From Occallatibacter savannae (GTDB taxonomy: Bacteria; Acidobacteriota; Terriglobia; Terriglobales; Acidobacteriaceae), in assembly GCF_003131205.1 (NCBI RefSeq), contig NZ_QFFY01000004.1, forward strand, positions 186,001 through 250,000: a DNA stretch of 64,000 nt, in the 5' to 3' direction. The notes under the pieces were generated by a model, which saw only the letters and a program-made list of their open reading frames with translations, did not search any database and was not told the DNA's origin. The position numbers and the translations under genes are program-made. This document shows, piece after piece, positions 44,530 through 52,029 of the stretch (its first letter is position 1; every line of letters begins with the position of its first letter).

Positions 44530-44675
44530 TTCAACCCCAGGTAGCGTCATCAACAATGTGATCGTGTGTGAGAGCATCTTGCCCTGCGAGGCGACAGAAA
44601 AGCAAATGCGGGTTTTTGCGGACGCCGGATGAAACCGCCGAAGCGGAGTTCGGCCTTGCTACACTGCATTCACGT

Positions 44676-45308
44676 ATGCTCCCCAATACGCCCGACCAGC
44701 AAACTCTGCAACGAGAGATCGAAGAACTCTGCGCCACGGCGCGGGATTGCTATGCGCGCGGGTGGGTGCCGGCAACGAGCGGGAACTTCAGCGTGCGCTC
44801 GGGCGAGCGGGTTTTCATCACCCCTTCGGGGCTGGATAAAGGAAAGCTCACGCCGGAAGATTTGCTCGAGATCGATATGCTCGGCAGCGTGCTGGGCGGA
44901 ACCGGCAAGCCTTCCGCCGAGACAAGCCTCCATAGGGTTATCTATGGCGAGCGGAAGTCCGCGCGCGCCATCGTGCATGTCCACACCATATGGAACACGC
45001 TGCTGTCGGGCAGGTTTGAAGGGGATGGGTTCGTCGCGCTGCGCGGATACGAGCTGCTGAAGGGCCTTGCCGGCGTTGCCACGCACGAGCATGAGGAGCG
45101 GGTGCCCATCATCGCAAACACGCAGGAGTACGGGCCCCTGGCAGAGAAGTTGAAGGCCGTGTTACATCAGAACGCTGCCGCACATGGAGTTCTGCTCAGC
45201 CGACACGGGCTTTATACTTGGGGTGAATCGGTAGCTGAGGCGCGCCGTCACCTGGAGGCACTCGAGTTCTTGTTCGAGGTGGAGGGGCGGCGGGTTTTCG
45301 GGCACTGA
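44676..45308 (+). CDS. mtnB: Methylthioribulose-1-phosphate dehydratase
   Basis: This 210-residue class II aldolase-fold enzyme removes water from methylthioribulose 1-phosphate in methionine salvage. The zinc ligands are seen as HVHT (His101, His103) and SRHGLYTWG (His177); GNFSVR and TPSGLDKGKL are further fold motifs. Class II aldolases have several substrates, but the acireductone dioxygenase and enolase-phosphatase genes that follow settle the call. ATG at 44676 is favoured by homology over upstream starts. It is divergent from the creatininase-family gene; a 174-nt gap with repeats separates it from mtnD. Confidence 0.88.
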   Translation: MLPNTPDQQTLQREIEELCATARDCYARGWVPATSGNFSVRSGERVFITPSGLDKGKLTPEDLLEIDMLGSVLGGTGKPSAETSLHRVIYGERKSARAIVHVHTIWNTLLSGRFEGDGFVALRGYELLKGLAGVATHEHEERVPIIANTQEYGPLAEKLKAVLHQNAAAHGVLLSRHGLYTWGESVAEARRHLEALEFLFEVEGRRVFGH

Positions 45309-45397
45309 GAGACGCAGTCGTGGCATGATTCTTCGGCGGTATGGGCTGGAGATCAGGTCGGAAACGACGGTCGTCTCCCGTTTTTAGAACAAGTGCA

Positions 45398-45447
45398 GCA
45401 AGTTAGCGCCGCTTCGCGGCGTAGCGAGTTAGCAAGTTAGCGGGTTC
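45398..45447. repeat. Octamer repeats flanking a CG hairpin between mtnB and mtnD
   Basis: The unit GCAAGTTA occurs at 45398 and 45432, GCGAGTTA at 45424, and the degenerate GCGGGTTC at 45440; the last three are contiguous with period 8. Between them CGCCGC (45407-45412) pairs with GCGGCG (45416-45421). A T run at 45381-45385 after a 4-bp hairpin may end the mtnB transcript in part. Confidence 0.5.
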
Positions 45448-45482
45448 ATGGTTCCGGCTGCTGCAATGCAAGGAGTCAGGTC

Positions 45483-46052
45483 ATGGCAGTTCTTCGCTTC
45501 CCTGAAGCTGATCAGAAAATCGAGAACGAAGCGGAAATTCGCGCGGAGCTTGCGAGTCTCGGGATCGACTACGAGCGATGGAGCCTCGATCGCGTGGGCG
45601 CAGACGCTTCTGCTGACGACGTGCTGAACGCGTACGCAACCGAGATCGAAGAGATGAAGCGGCGCGGCGGGTATGTCACGGCCGACGTGATCGATGTGAA
45701 CCCGGCAACCCCCAATCTCGACGCCATGCTGGCGAAGTTCGACAAAGAACATACGCACTCGGAAGACGAGGTGCGGTTCATCCTTGCAGGACGCGGGATC
45801 TTCTTTCTGAACATCCAGGGCAAAGTCGCTTCGGTGGAGGTCGGTCCGGGCGATATGCTGCGCGTGCCCAGGGGTACGACGCACTGGTTCACGCTGTGCG
45901 AGGATCGGCGAATCAGGGCAATTCGGTGGTTCCAGCAAACGTCGGGATGGACGCCAGCCTACACGGATTCGGGCGTGGACCGCAGCTATCAGCCGCTTTG
46001 CTTTGGGCCGGCGTACATGGGCCATCGCGTGGAGACCGGCATCAAGATATGA
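45483..46052 (+). CDS. mtnD: Acireductone dioxygenase (methionine salvage)
   Basis: This 189-residue cupin enzyme cleaves acireductone with O2 to the 2-keto-4-methylthiobutyrate precursor of methionine and formate; with nickel instead of iron it follows an off-pathway reaction. The metal ligands are clear: EHTHSEDEVRFIL (His90, His92, Glu96) and GTTHWF (His134). The length matches the family. The stop codon overlaps the mtnC start by four bases, so the two are translationally coupled. Confidence 0.92.
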   Translation: MAVLRFPEADQKIENEAEIRAELASLGIDYERWSLDRVGADASADDVLNAYATEIEEMKRRGGYVTADVIDVNPATPNLDAMLAKFDKEHTHSEDEVRFILAGRGIFFLNIQGKVASVEVGPGDMLRVPRGTTHWFTLCEDRRIRAIRWFQQTSGWTPAYTDSGVDRSYQPLCFGPAYMGHRVETGIKI

Positions 46053-46807
46053 ATGGGAGACCGCCGAAGACTCACCTCAGCGACAAGAGCGCGCCGTTGA
46101 AAGCCCCGAAGGTATTCCTGCTGGATGTCGAGGGAACGGTAGCGCCGATGTCGCTGGTTTATGAGCAGCTTTTTCCTTACGCGCGCATGCATTTCGAGCG
46201 CTATCTGCAGGGGCACTCCGGCGAGCAGGGAGTGATGAACGATCTCGCCGCGCTCGCTGAGGAGAGCGCGAACGAAACCGACGCCACGGCGCCGAAATTC
46301 ACCAACCCGGATTACTGGGATGAGGCGTTGCCCTACCTGAACTGGCTGATGGATCGCGACCGCAAATCGACAGCGCTGAAAAGCCTGCAGGGCCGCATCT
46401 GGAAGATCGGCTTCGAACGCGATGAGCTGAAGGGAACGTTGTTTCCGGACGTGCCCGCGGCGCTGGAGCGCTGGTCGAGCGCCGGCCAGGTAGCCATCTA
46501 CTCGTCCGGTTCGGTGGCGGCGCAGATGCTGCTCTTCCGGCATTCGAATTTCGGCGATCTGACCGACAGGATCTCCGGGTACTTCGATACGCGTACCGGA
46601 CCCAAGACTGCGGCGTCCAGTTATGAATCAATAGCAAATGCCATGGATTGCCGACCGCAGGAAATCATGTTCTTCTCCGATGCAGTCCGGGAACTGGACG
46701 CGGCGCGCGACGCAGGCTGTCACACGCGCATCGTCATGCGCGAAGGAAACGCGCCCGTGGACGATGCGCACGGGCATCGCAAAATCAAGTCTTTCGATCT
46801 CCTCTGA
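46049..46807 (+). CDS. mtnC: Enolase-phosphatase E1 (methionine salvage)
   Basis: This 252-residue HAD-fold enzyme both enolises and dephosphorylates diketo-methylthiopentyl phosphate to give acireductone, the substrate of MtnD. The motif FLLDVEGTVAPMS is the E1 version of HAD motif I (Asp26, Glu28), followed by the YSSGSVAAQMLLFRHS region (motif II) and FFSDAVRELDAARDAG (the C-terminal acidic motif). The ATG at 46049 overlaps the mtnD stop. The frame extends upstream to 45896 inside mtnD, but homology begins here. Confidence 0.9.
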   Translation: MNGRPPKTHLSDKSAPLKAPKVFLLDVEGTVAPMSLVYEQLFPYARMHFERYLQGHSGEQGVMNDLAALAEESANETDATAPKFTNPDYWDEALPYLNWLMDRDRKSTALKSLQGRIWKIGFERDELKGTLFPDVPAALERWSSAGQVAIYSSGSVAAQMLLFRHSNFGDLTDRISGYFDTRTGPKTAASSYESIANAMDCRPQEIMFFSDAVRELDAARDAGCHTRIVMREGNAPVDDAHGHRKIKSFDLL

Positions 46808-46821
46808 CCATCCCGCCGGGT

Positions 46822-48705
46822 CTACTTGGCCGACGCAATCACATTCGAGTCGGCCGGATTCAGCGGGATGCGCAGCGTTCCGATCTTCCCGTTGGTAAGA
46901 TCGTGCACACCGACTTCAAGATAAACAGGCACCCGCGGCAGATCGATGTCGAACTGCGCGGGAATCCCCGAGCGTTGAATGTGCGCGAAAAGTTCCGGCG
47001 TGAGCTTCATCTCCTCGGTGCCGCCATTCCAGTTCAGTGCCTTGCCGTTGTGGTCGAAGGCCAGCAACTCGATCTGGAGTTTTCCATTGCGGTTTCCGTT
47101 GGGATCGAGCGCCAGCGCGACGTCGTTCCACCGGATCATGAGATTCACGGTGTAGCGCGTCGTGGGGCCGGATAGGCTCGCGTTCTTCCCCGCTGGATGC
47201 GCGCCGGACGCGGGCTGCGGCGATGCCGGCACGGCGCGAACCCCGAAGAGGAGCTGCGTGGCGTTGGGCGATCCGGGCCGCAGCAGCGAGCGAAGCGGGT
47301 CGGTTTCAGCCTGCTGCGGAGCCTTGGCGTCCTCATCCGCGCTGTAGCCACGGCGGTAGGCCAGCTTGTACTTGCCATCGACCTTCACTTCGATGGAGCG
47401 ATACCTGCCGTCCATCTTCTTGTTCTCCGGCGTGTAGACGATGGAGTAGTAATGCGCGCCGTCCGCGATCGAGTGGCCGATGGCGGCATCCAGATCGTTG
47501 GTGTTGTAGATAGCTTTGCCGCCGGTGTCGGAGGCGATCTGGTTCATCGCCGCGATTTCAGTCGCGCGGTCGGAGTTGGCGGCAGTGTAGCCTCCCAATC
47601 CCGACCCGGCGGGAAATTTCCCCACACCGTTGGCCGATGCCGGGCCGCGGTTATCGGCCGACACGACGTCATCCGACAGAATGCCGTCGGCGTAAACCGG
47701 ATACACCGCGACACGGGCAGTCGTCAGCAGATTGGCGGCTCTGCGAATTTCGCTCAGAGCGATTCCATTGTCCGCCGCTTCCTGGCGCTGATCGAACTTC
47801 GGAAGGATGACCACGGGGAAGTCGCCTGCGAACCAGACGAGGTTCTTGCGTCCGGGAATACCGGAAAGGTAGCGTGCGATGTCGGCTATGGCTTCGAGCG
47901 TCATGCGCGCGCGATTGTTTTCCTTGAAACCCCTGTAGTTGGCGAAGGCGTCTGCAACGGCAGTTGTCGCGGAGATTGGAACGGCCGGATTGTTCCAGCC
48001 TGCGCCAGACGGGCTGTTGCCCTGCGCGGGAGCAGCGCCGGTTGAAACGCCGCCGGGACCCGGTGCATTGCTGTTCAAGAAACCTTCGAGCTCCTGCTCG
48101 TCCACGACCTCGCTCTTGGTCACGATCGTTGGGCTGATGCCGGGCCCCGTCTGCTTGAATGCAACTTCGCGCAACACAGCGGCGTCACTGGTGAATCCCT
48201 GCACGATGCTCAGGTTCTTGTTCAACGCGAAGATGGCAATGCGCGTCCCCGGCTTGACGTGGTCCAAATAGTTCAGGATCTGGTTGCGCGCGTACGAAAT
48301 CATCTGCGGCGGCGTGTTGAGGCTGTCGAGCAGCAGCACGTTGACCGCATCGTCTTCAGGAGCCGGAGGAACATTGGTGTAGACACCGTCGGGCATCTTG
48401 GGCAGGGGCTGCGCGGCTGCTCCAGAGAGCGTTCTGGCCTGATGCTCCTCGAAGAAGTCGATGGTCTGGGGCTTGCCGTCTTCGAAGATGCGGAAGTCTT
48501 CTTTGTGCAGAGCTTTGACGGGCTCGCCTTTTCCGTTGTCGACCACCACGTCCACAATCACCGCGCGCGTGCTGGTCTTGAAAACGGGCGCGGCCGCATC
48601 TTGCGGGGACTGCGCAAGGGCGGCTACCGAGCCGAGGAGGAAGAGAGAGAAAGCGATGGCCCGACCACTGCGTATAGGGCCCTGAGTTCGAGCAATGCAG
48701 ACCAT
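46822..48705 (-). CDS. Secreted acidobacterial VWFA-related protein
   Basis: This 627-residue protein matches the VWFA-related family that is characteristic of Acidobacteria (the N-terminal block AVIVDVVVDNGKGEPVKALH, then FRIFEDGKPQTIDFFEEHQ). A signal peptide (ending ALAQ) is seen, then the modified VWA domain (DDAVNVLLLDSLNTPPQ, LDHVKPGTRIAIFAL) and a C-terminal beta domain with the YSIVYTPENKKMDGRYR segment and a K/R-rich repeat region. The metal-site Asp/Ser motif is degenerate. The ATG at 48705 has GGGAG eight bases ahead; the frame extends upstream into the marC gene but that part is antisense. Function unknown. Confidence 0.85.
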   Translation of the reverse strand: MVCIARTQGPIRSGRAIAFSLFLLGSVAALAQSPQDAAAPVFKTSTRAVIVDVVVDNGKGEPVKALHKEDFRIFEDGKPQTIDFFEEHQARTLSGAAAQPLPKMPDGVYTNVPPAPEDDAVNVLLLDSLNTPPQMISYARNQILNYLDHVKPGTRIAIFALNKNLSIVQGFTSDAAVLREVAFKQTGPGISPTIVTKSEVVDEQELEGFLNSNAPGPGGVSTGAAPAQGNSPSGAGWNNPAVPISATTAVADAFANYRGFKENNRARMTLEAIADIARYLSGIPGRKNLVWFAGDFPVVILPKFDQRQEAADNGIALSEIRRAANLLTTARVAVYPVYADGILSDDVVSADNRGPASANGVGKFPAGSGLGGYTAANSDRATEIAAMNQIASDTGGKAIYNTNDLDAAIGHSIADGAHYYSIVYTPENKKMDGRYRSIEVKVDGKYKLAYRRGYSADEDAKAPQQAETDPLRSLLRPGSPNATQLLFGVRAVPASPQPASGAHPAGKNASLSGPTTRYTVNLMIRWNDVALALDPNGNRNGKLQIELLAFDHNGKALNWNGGTEEMKLTPELFAHIQRSGIPAQFDIDLPRVPVYLEVGVHDLTNGKIGTLRIPLNPADSNVIASAK

Positions 48706-48757
48706 AAAGGGGCTCCCGGGGGTTATCAACTCAGACGGTTGAGGCCTGTTTGAGGTT

Positions 48758-48782
48758 TCGCGCAACGAGACACGTTGCGCGA
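48758..48782. promoter_or_regulatory. Perfect 10-bp inverted repeat in the VWFA/marC divergent region, candidate operator
   Basis: TCGCGCAACG (48758-48767) and CGTTGCGCGA (48773-48782) are perfect reverse complements around a 5-nt centre. The repeat overlaps the possible -35 box of marC (48775-48780) and lies 53 nt upstream of the VWFA start, so a bound dimer could control both genes. Confidence 0.6.
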
Positions 48783-48804
48783 TTTCCTGGACCGAAATTG
48801 TACT
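48775..48804 (+). promoter_or_regulatory. Possible marC promoter
   Basis: TTGCGC (48775-48780) and TGTACT (48799-48804) are spaced by 18 nt, 11 nt before the ATG at 48815. That would leave almost no leader, so the call is weak. Confidence 0.3.
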
Positions 48805-48814
48805 CTGGGTATGC

Positions 48815-49504
48815 ATGTATCTGCCCAACGGAGCGACGACCGCGCTGAACGAGATCAGGAACGCCGCCATCGTGCGTTTTTCTGTTCTTGCGCTGAGCTC
48901 CATCTTCTTCCTCGTCGATCCGTTTGCCGCCATCCCCAGCTTCCTGGCCATCACGGATGGCGTCGATGCCGTCCGGCGGAAGCGCATGGCCCGGAAGGCA
49001 TCGATCACGTGTTTTATCGTCCTGACGAGCTTTGGCCTGGCGGGGCAGTTGATCTTCAAGATGTTTGGAATTACGCTGCCGGCCTTTGAGATCGCCGGCG
49101 GCCTGATCCTGCTGCTTATCGGGCTCGACATGCTTGAGGCGCGGCGGTCGCCCACGCAGGAGGCGCAGGGGGATACGGAAGAAGGTGCTGCGAAAGAGGA
49201 CGCAGGCATCGTGCCGCTTGGCATACCCATGCTGGCGGGTCCCGGCGCGATTTCGTCGGTGATGGTGCTGGTGGGGACGGTCCCGAGCCTTTGGAACTGG
49301 GAGATGGCCGCCATCCTTGGCTCCATCGCGTTCACCTGCATCGTCAGCTATCTGGTGCTGGCTGGCGCCGGCCGGGTGAAAACTGTACTGGGAGAAACCG
49401 GAATTCGAATCCTGGTGAGAATCATGGGCCTGCTGCTGGTGGCGCTGGCCATGCAGTTTTTTGTGAATGGACTGACGGACCTGGGGATTATCGCTAAACA
49501 ATGA
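48815..49504 (+). CDS. MarC-family integral membrane protein
   Basis: This 229-residue inner-membrane protein has six hydrophobic segments and the family landmarks: FFLVDPFAAIPSFLAIT in the first third, AFEIAGGLILLLIGLDM, and GIPMLAGPGAISSVMVL (the second half repeats the Asp/Pro-Gly helix break). A charged cytoplasmic loop (RRSPTQEAQGDTEEGAAKED) separates the halves. MarC proteins were once linked to multiple drug resistance; the transported substrate, if any, is not known. It is divergent from the VWFA gene and followed by a REP-like palindrome. Confidence 0.88.
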   Translation: MYLPNGATTALNEIRNAAIVRFSVLALSSIFFLVDPFAAIPSFLAITDGVDAVRRKRMARKASITCFIVLTSFGLAGQLIFKMFGITLPAFEIAGGLILLLIGLDMLEARRSPTQEAQGDTEEGAAKEDAGIVPLGIPMLAGPGAISSVMVLVGTVPSLWNWEMAAILGSIAFTCIVSYLVLAGAGRVKTVLGETGIRILVRIMGLLLVALAMQFFVNGLTDLGIIAKQ

Positions 49505-49515
49505 TTGCTGCCGGC

Positions 49516-49553
49516 CCCACTCTGAACCGCGGTGAATCGCGGTTTAGAGTGGG
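49516..49553. repeat. REP-like palindrome, copy 2 (between marC and the subtilase gene)
   Basis: CCCACTCTGAACCGCG (49516-49531) pairs with CGCGGTTTAGAGTGGG (49538-49553) over 16 positions with one G-T pair and a 6-nt loop. It lies between convergent genes, 12 nt after the marC stop, and could serve as a bidirectional terminator; copy 1 at 42208 is in a divergent region, so that is not the common role. Confidence 0.55.
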
Positions 49554-49570
49554 ACCGACAGGAGAATTGC

Positions 49571-51340
49571 TCAGTTGTCGCCGAGTGAGCCGTTCGATGC
49601 ATCCGGCGCGCCAGAGTTGCTGCCCCACAGGATGCTCGCGCCCCAGAGAATGCTGTCGCTGTTCACCGACCTGGAACCCCAGAGAATGCTGTCGGCCTGA
49701 AGTGAGCTTGCGCCCCACAGGATCGAATTTCCCTGGATGTCCACTCCCGAGAGCGAAGAGCTTCCCCAAAGGATTGAGCTTCCCCACAGGATCGAAGACC
49801 CTCCTAGAACGGAGCTGCCGTTTACCGTCGCGACCACATTGCCGGCGCTGTTGACTTTGGCCACGGGTGAGAGCGCGCTGCCGGCAATCGCAGGTGCCAG
49901 GTCGTTGTTCAGCAGAGCGGCCTGTATATCCAGCAGCCCCGCGCCGACGGTCAAGATGTCCGACTGCACCTTGTACGAGCCGCCGGTTGAAGTGTCCGTA
50001 ACGGTAGCCGACTTGGCCATGCCTTTATAGGCCGTCTTCATCAGGCGCGCTTTCACCTGGTCGGGCGTCAGCCACGGGTTCTTCTGCAGCATGAGGGCCA
50101 CAGCACCGCTGACCATTGGGGCAGCCATGCTGGTTCCGCTCAGGATGAAGTAGCTGCTCGAGCCCACTGAGGAACCGAACGTCTTGTACAGAGAGTACGG
50201 AACCACATTGTTCGGGTTTTGGTTTGAGAGCTGGAGTCCCGCTCCCTGCTGATAGAGAGAGATGACCAGGTTCCCGGGCGCAACCAGATCAGGCTTCACC
50301 ACCTGATCCCACAGCGATGGTCCCTTAGAACTGTAACTGGCAGGAACCTGGACCGAACGAGTCGAAGAGCCCTTGGTGTTGGTTGCTCCAACGGTAATGA
50401 CATACGGATCGTTGGCAGGCGCGTTGATCGTGCCGTAGCCGTTAGTGCCAATTGCATTGTTGCGGCCATCATTGCCTGCCGCGACGACGACAACGATGCC
50501 CGCCCTCCATGCAGCCTCGACGGCCTGGCAAAGAGGATCTGCGGTGTAGCTCTCATAAACGCCACGTCCGAGCGAAAGGTTGATGACGCGCAGGTTATAG
50601 ACGTCTTTGTACTGAATGACCGAGTTGATTGCCTGAATGACCTGGCTGTCTGTTCCGACGCCATTTTTGTCCAGCACCTTCAGGCTGTAGATCTTTGCGC
50701 CCGGCGCGATTCCCTTGAAAGTGTATGTGTAGCCAAACCCGCTGGAGGATGCGCCAGTTCCTGCAATGATTCCCGCAACGTGGGTGCCATGTCCGTACTC
50801 ATCGTAGGTAGATGCGCCCGGAACGACGTTGTAGCTCGACATATTCAGGGAGTTCAGGTCAGGTGACCACCTGACGATTCCGCTGTCAATCACCACTACC
50901 CCAATGCCGCTGCCATCGAGTCCAACGTTCCAGGCCGCAGGCGCATTGATGCTCAGCGTGTGATAGTCGTTGATTGGCGTGCTCATGCTGGTGAGCGGCC
51001 GGTCCGGCGAAACGTACGCGACGTCATCGTCGTCCGCCAGGTTCTTGATGGCCGAAGCCGGCATCCTGTATGCGCCGGCCTTGATGAGGCCGAGCTCGCC
51101 TTTCAGGCTGCCGCCGTGGTTTCTCACTTTCTGGTGGTGGAAGGCGGTCGGCGTCTGCTTGAACTGCACGATGACATCGACCATCTGCGAACCGCTGACG
51201 TTCTCGAGGTCGCGAGACGTTTTTCCAACCCCTGGATGCTTAGCCGGTGCGCCGGATACAAGTTCTGCGGTAAGAATGATGGCGAGCGCGACGACTGTCT
51301 TCCGTCCCCACATCCCGCTTCTTGATTTTTTGCGTGCCAT
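49571..51340 (-). CDS. Secreted subtilase (S8 peptidase) with S-I-L-W-G hexapeptide-repeat tail
   Basis: This 589-residue serine protease has a signal sequence (residues 1-30), a propeptide-inhibitor-like domain (about 50-115, VDVIVQFKQTP ... LADDDDVAYVSPDRPL) and the catalytic domain with Asp152 in VVVIDSG, His184 in YGHGTHVAG and Ser404 in SGTSMAAPMVSG. Residues about 515-573 form a tail of six-residue units with S-I-L-W-G in six of them (separate entry). GGAGAAG precedes the ATG at 51340; the frame extends upstream to 51463 but without signal-like sequence. It is convergent with marC. Confidence 0.9.
   Translation of the reverse strand: MARKKSRSGMWGRKTVVALAIILTAELVSGAPAKHPGVGKTSRDLENVSGSQMVDVIVQFKQTPTAFHHQKVRNHGGSLKGELGLIKAGAYRMPASAIKNLADDDDVAYVSPDRPLTSMSTPINDYHTLSINAPAAWNVGLDGSGIGVVVIDSGIVRWSPDLNSLNMSSYNVVPGASTYDEYGHGTHVAGIIAGTGASSSGFGYTYTFKGIAPGAKIYSLKVLDKNGVGTDSQVIQAINSVIQYKDVYNLRVINLSLGRGVYESYTADPLCQAVEAAWRAGIVVVVAAGNDGRNNAIGTNGYGTINAPANDPYVITVGATNTKGSSTRSVQVPASYSSKGPSLWDQVVKPDLVAPGNLVISLYQQGAGLQLSNQNPNNVVPYSLYKTFGSSVGSSSYFILSGTSMAAPMVSGAVALMLQKNPWLTPDQVKARLMKTAYKGMAKSATVTDTSTGGSYKVQSDILTVGAGLLDIQAALLNNDLAPAIAGSALSPVAKVNSAGNVVATVNGSSVLGGSSILWGSSILWGSSSLSGVDIQGNSILWGASSLQADSILWGSRSVNSDSILWGASILWGSNSGAPDASNGSLGDN
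49622..49798 (-). repeat. Coding repeat: ten hexapeptide-like units in the subtilase tail
   Basis: Residues 515-573 read as consecutive units of six (one of five): six contain S-I-L-W-G (SSILWG twice, NSILWG, DSILWG twice, ASILWG), the others are degenerate (SSSLSG, VDIQG, ASSLQA, SRSVNS). The strict period and the Ile/Leu/Trp core suggest a narrow beta-solenoid or a surface-anchoring stack. A short Asn/Ser/Gly tail ends the protein. Confidence 0.75.
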
Positions 51341-51687
51341 GTTGCTTCTCCGTGTTTCCGTTTCTTGCCGCCGCGAGACCTGGTCAGGAAAGGCGGAGAG
51401 AGCAGTACAGAGGGCCCGGCAAACACCGATTCTCATCGGGGAGTAACTCGCCGCAAATACCACTTAGCGCTTTTTCTAGTTGCTCGTAACTTAGGTTTGG
51501 TTACTCAAGCAGCACAAAGTGAATACACGAAAGTGACATCACCTGTGTCTAACTCGCGAAGCATTCAATCAGAAGAAATCAACGATCGTTCGTATTGCGC
51601 AAGGCGAAGAAATGCAACCATCAGCAGAGCTGTGTGAGTTAAATCACAAGTTACGGTTTTGAGGTTTCCCTTTGCTCGGCCTGATGA

Positions 51688-51873
51688 GTGCTCATCGTGA
51701 AGAGAAATAATGATGACTCAATTTTAATCGATGTTGAAAGTCGTGGTTCTAGTAATGAGATACGCGTCAAGCATGACTTACCACCGTTACCTAAGCGGAA
51801 GAGATGCGCACACGGAAGTATTAAAGACAACGATTACTGCGAGTGTACGATAAGCAAGAATCACGACCGGTGA
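51688..51873 (+). CDS. Doubtful 61-residue ORF in the AT-rich gap
   Basis: The frame starts with GTG and codes for a charged protein with a basic second half (PPLPKRKRCAHG) and three Cys. There is no good ribosome site, no recognised domain and the codon use differs from the neighbours. It is recorded because it is the only open frame in the AT-rich stretch; it is more likely noncoding. Confidence 0.2.
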   Translation: MLIVKRNNDDSILIDVESRGSSNEIRVKHDLPPLPKRKRCAHGSIKDNDYCECTISKNHDR

Positions 51874-51965
51874 GGGATGTGCCGCTGAACACCGGGTGTC
51901 ATGATGTCCAGTCAAACGCCGCTGATAGGTCATCTCCAGGCCGAGAATGCGTCGGCGGAATCCAG

Positions 51966-52016
51966 CCCTGATCTTCGCCGGTCGTTAGCAGCCGGCACAA
52001 GCGGGATCGATCAGGG
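51966..52016 (+). promoter_or_regulatory. Two-level hairpin leader before the HD-GYP/GGDEF gene
   Basis: CCCTGATC (51966-51973) pairs perfectly with GATCAGGG (52009-52016), and between them GCCGG (51977-51981) pairs with CCGGC (51992-51996). The right outer arm ends 13 nt before the ATG and runs into the purine-rich ribosome-site region (GGGGCAAGAGGG), so folding could hide it. The sequence does not match the known c-di-GMP riboswitch consensus. Confidence 0.4.
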
Positions 52017-52029
52017 GCAAGAGGGCTAA

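Larger units (their letters stand above)
51341..52029. other. 689-nt gap with an AT-richer middle
   Basis: The middle (about 51480-51860) is clearly richer in A and T than the surrounding genes, with many stops in all frames except one short frame (51688-51873, separate entry). A 14-bp palindrome GATGAGTGCTCATC lies at 51683-51696 and AACGATCGTT, also palindromic, near 51580. On the minus strand the subtilase leader has a 5-bp hairpin with a GAGA loop (about 51450-51463). The right end holds the structured leader at 51966-52016. Confidence 0.5.

Noticed and set aside
48706..49341. N-terminal extension of the VWFA frame over the marC gene
   Set aside because: The signal peptide and ribosome site are at 48705, and the extension is antisense to marC.
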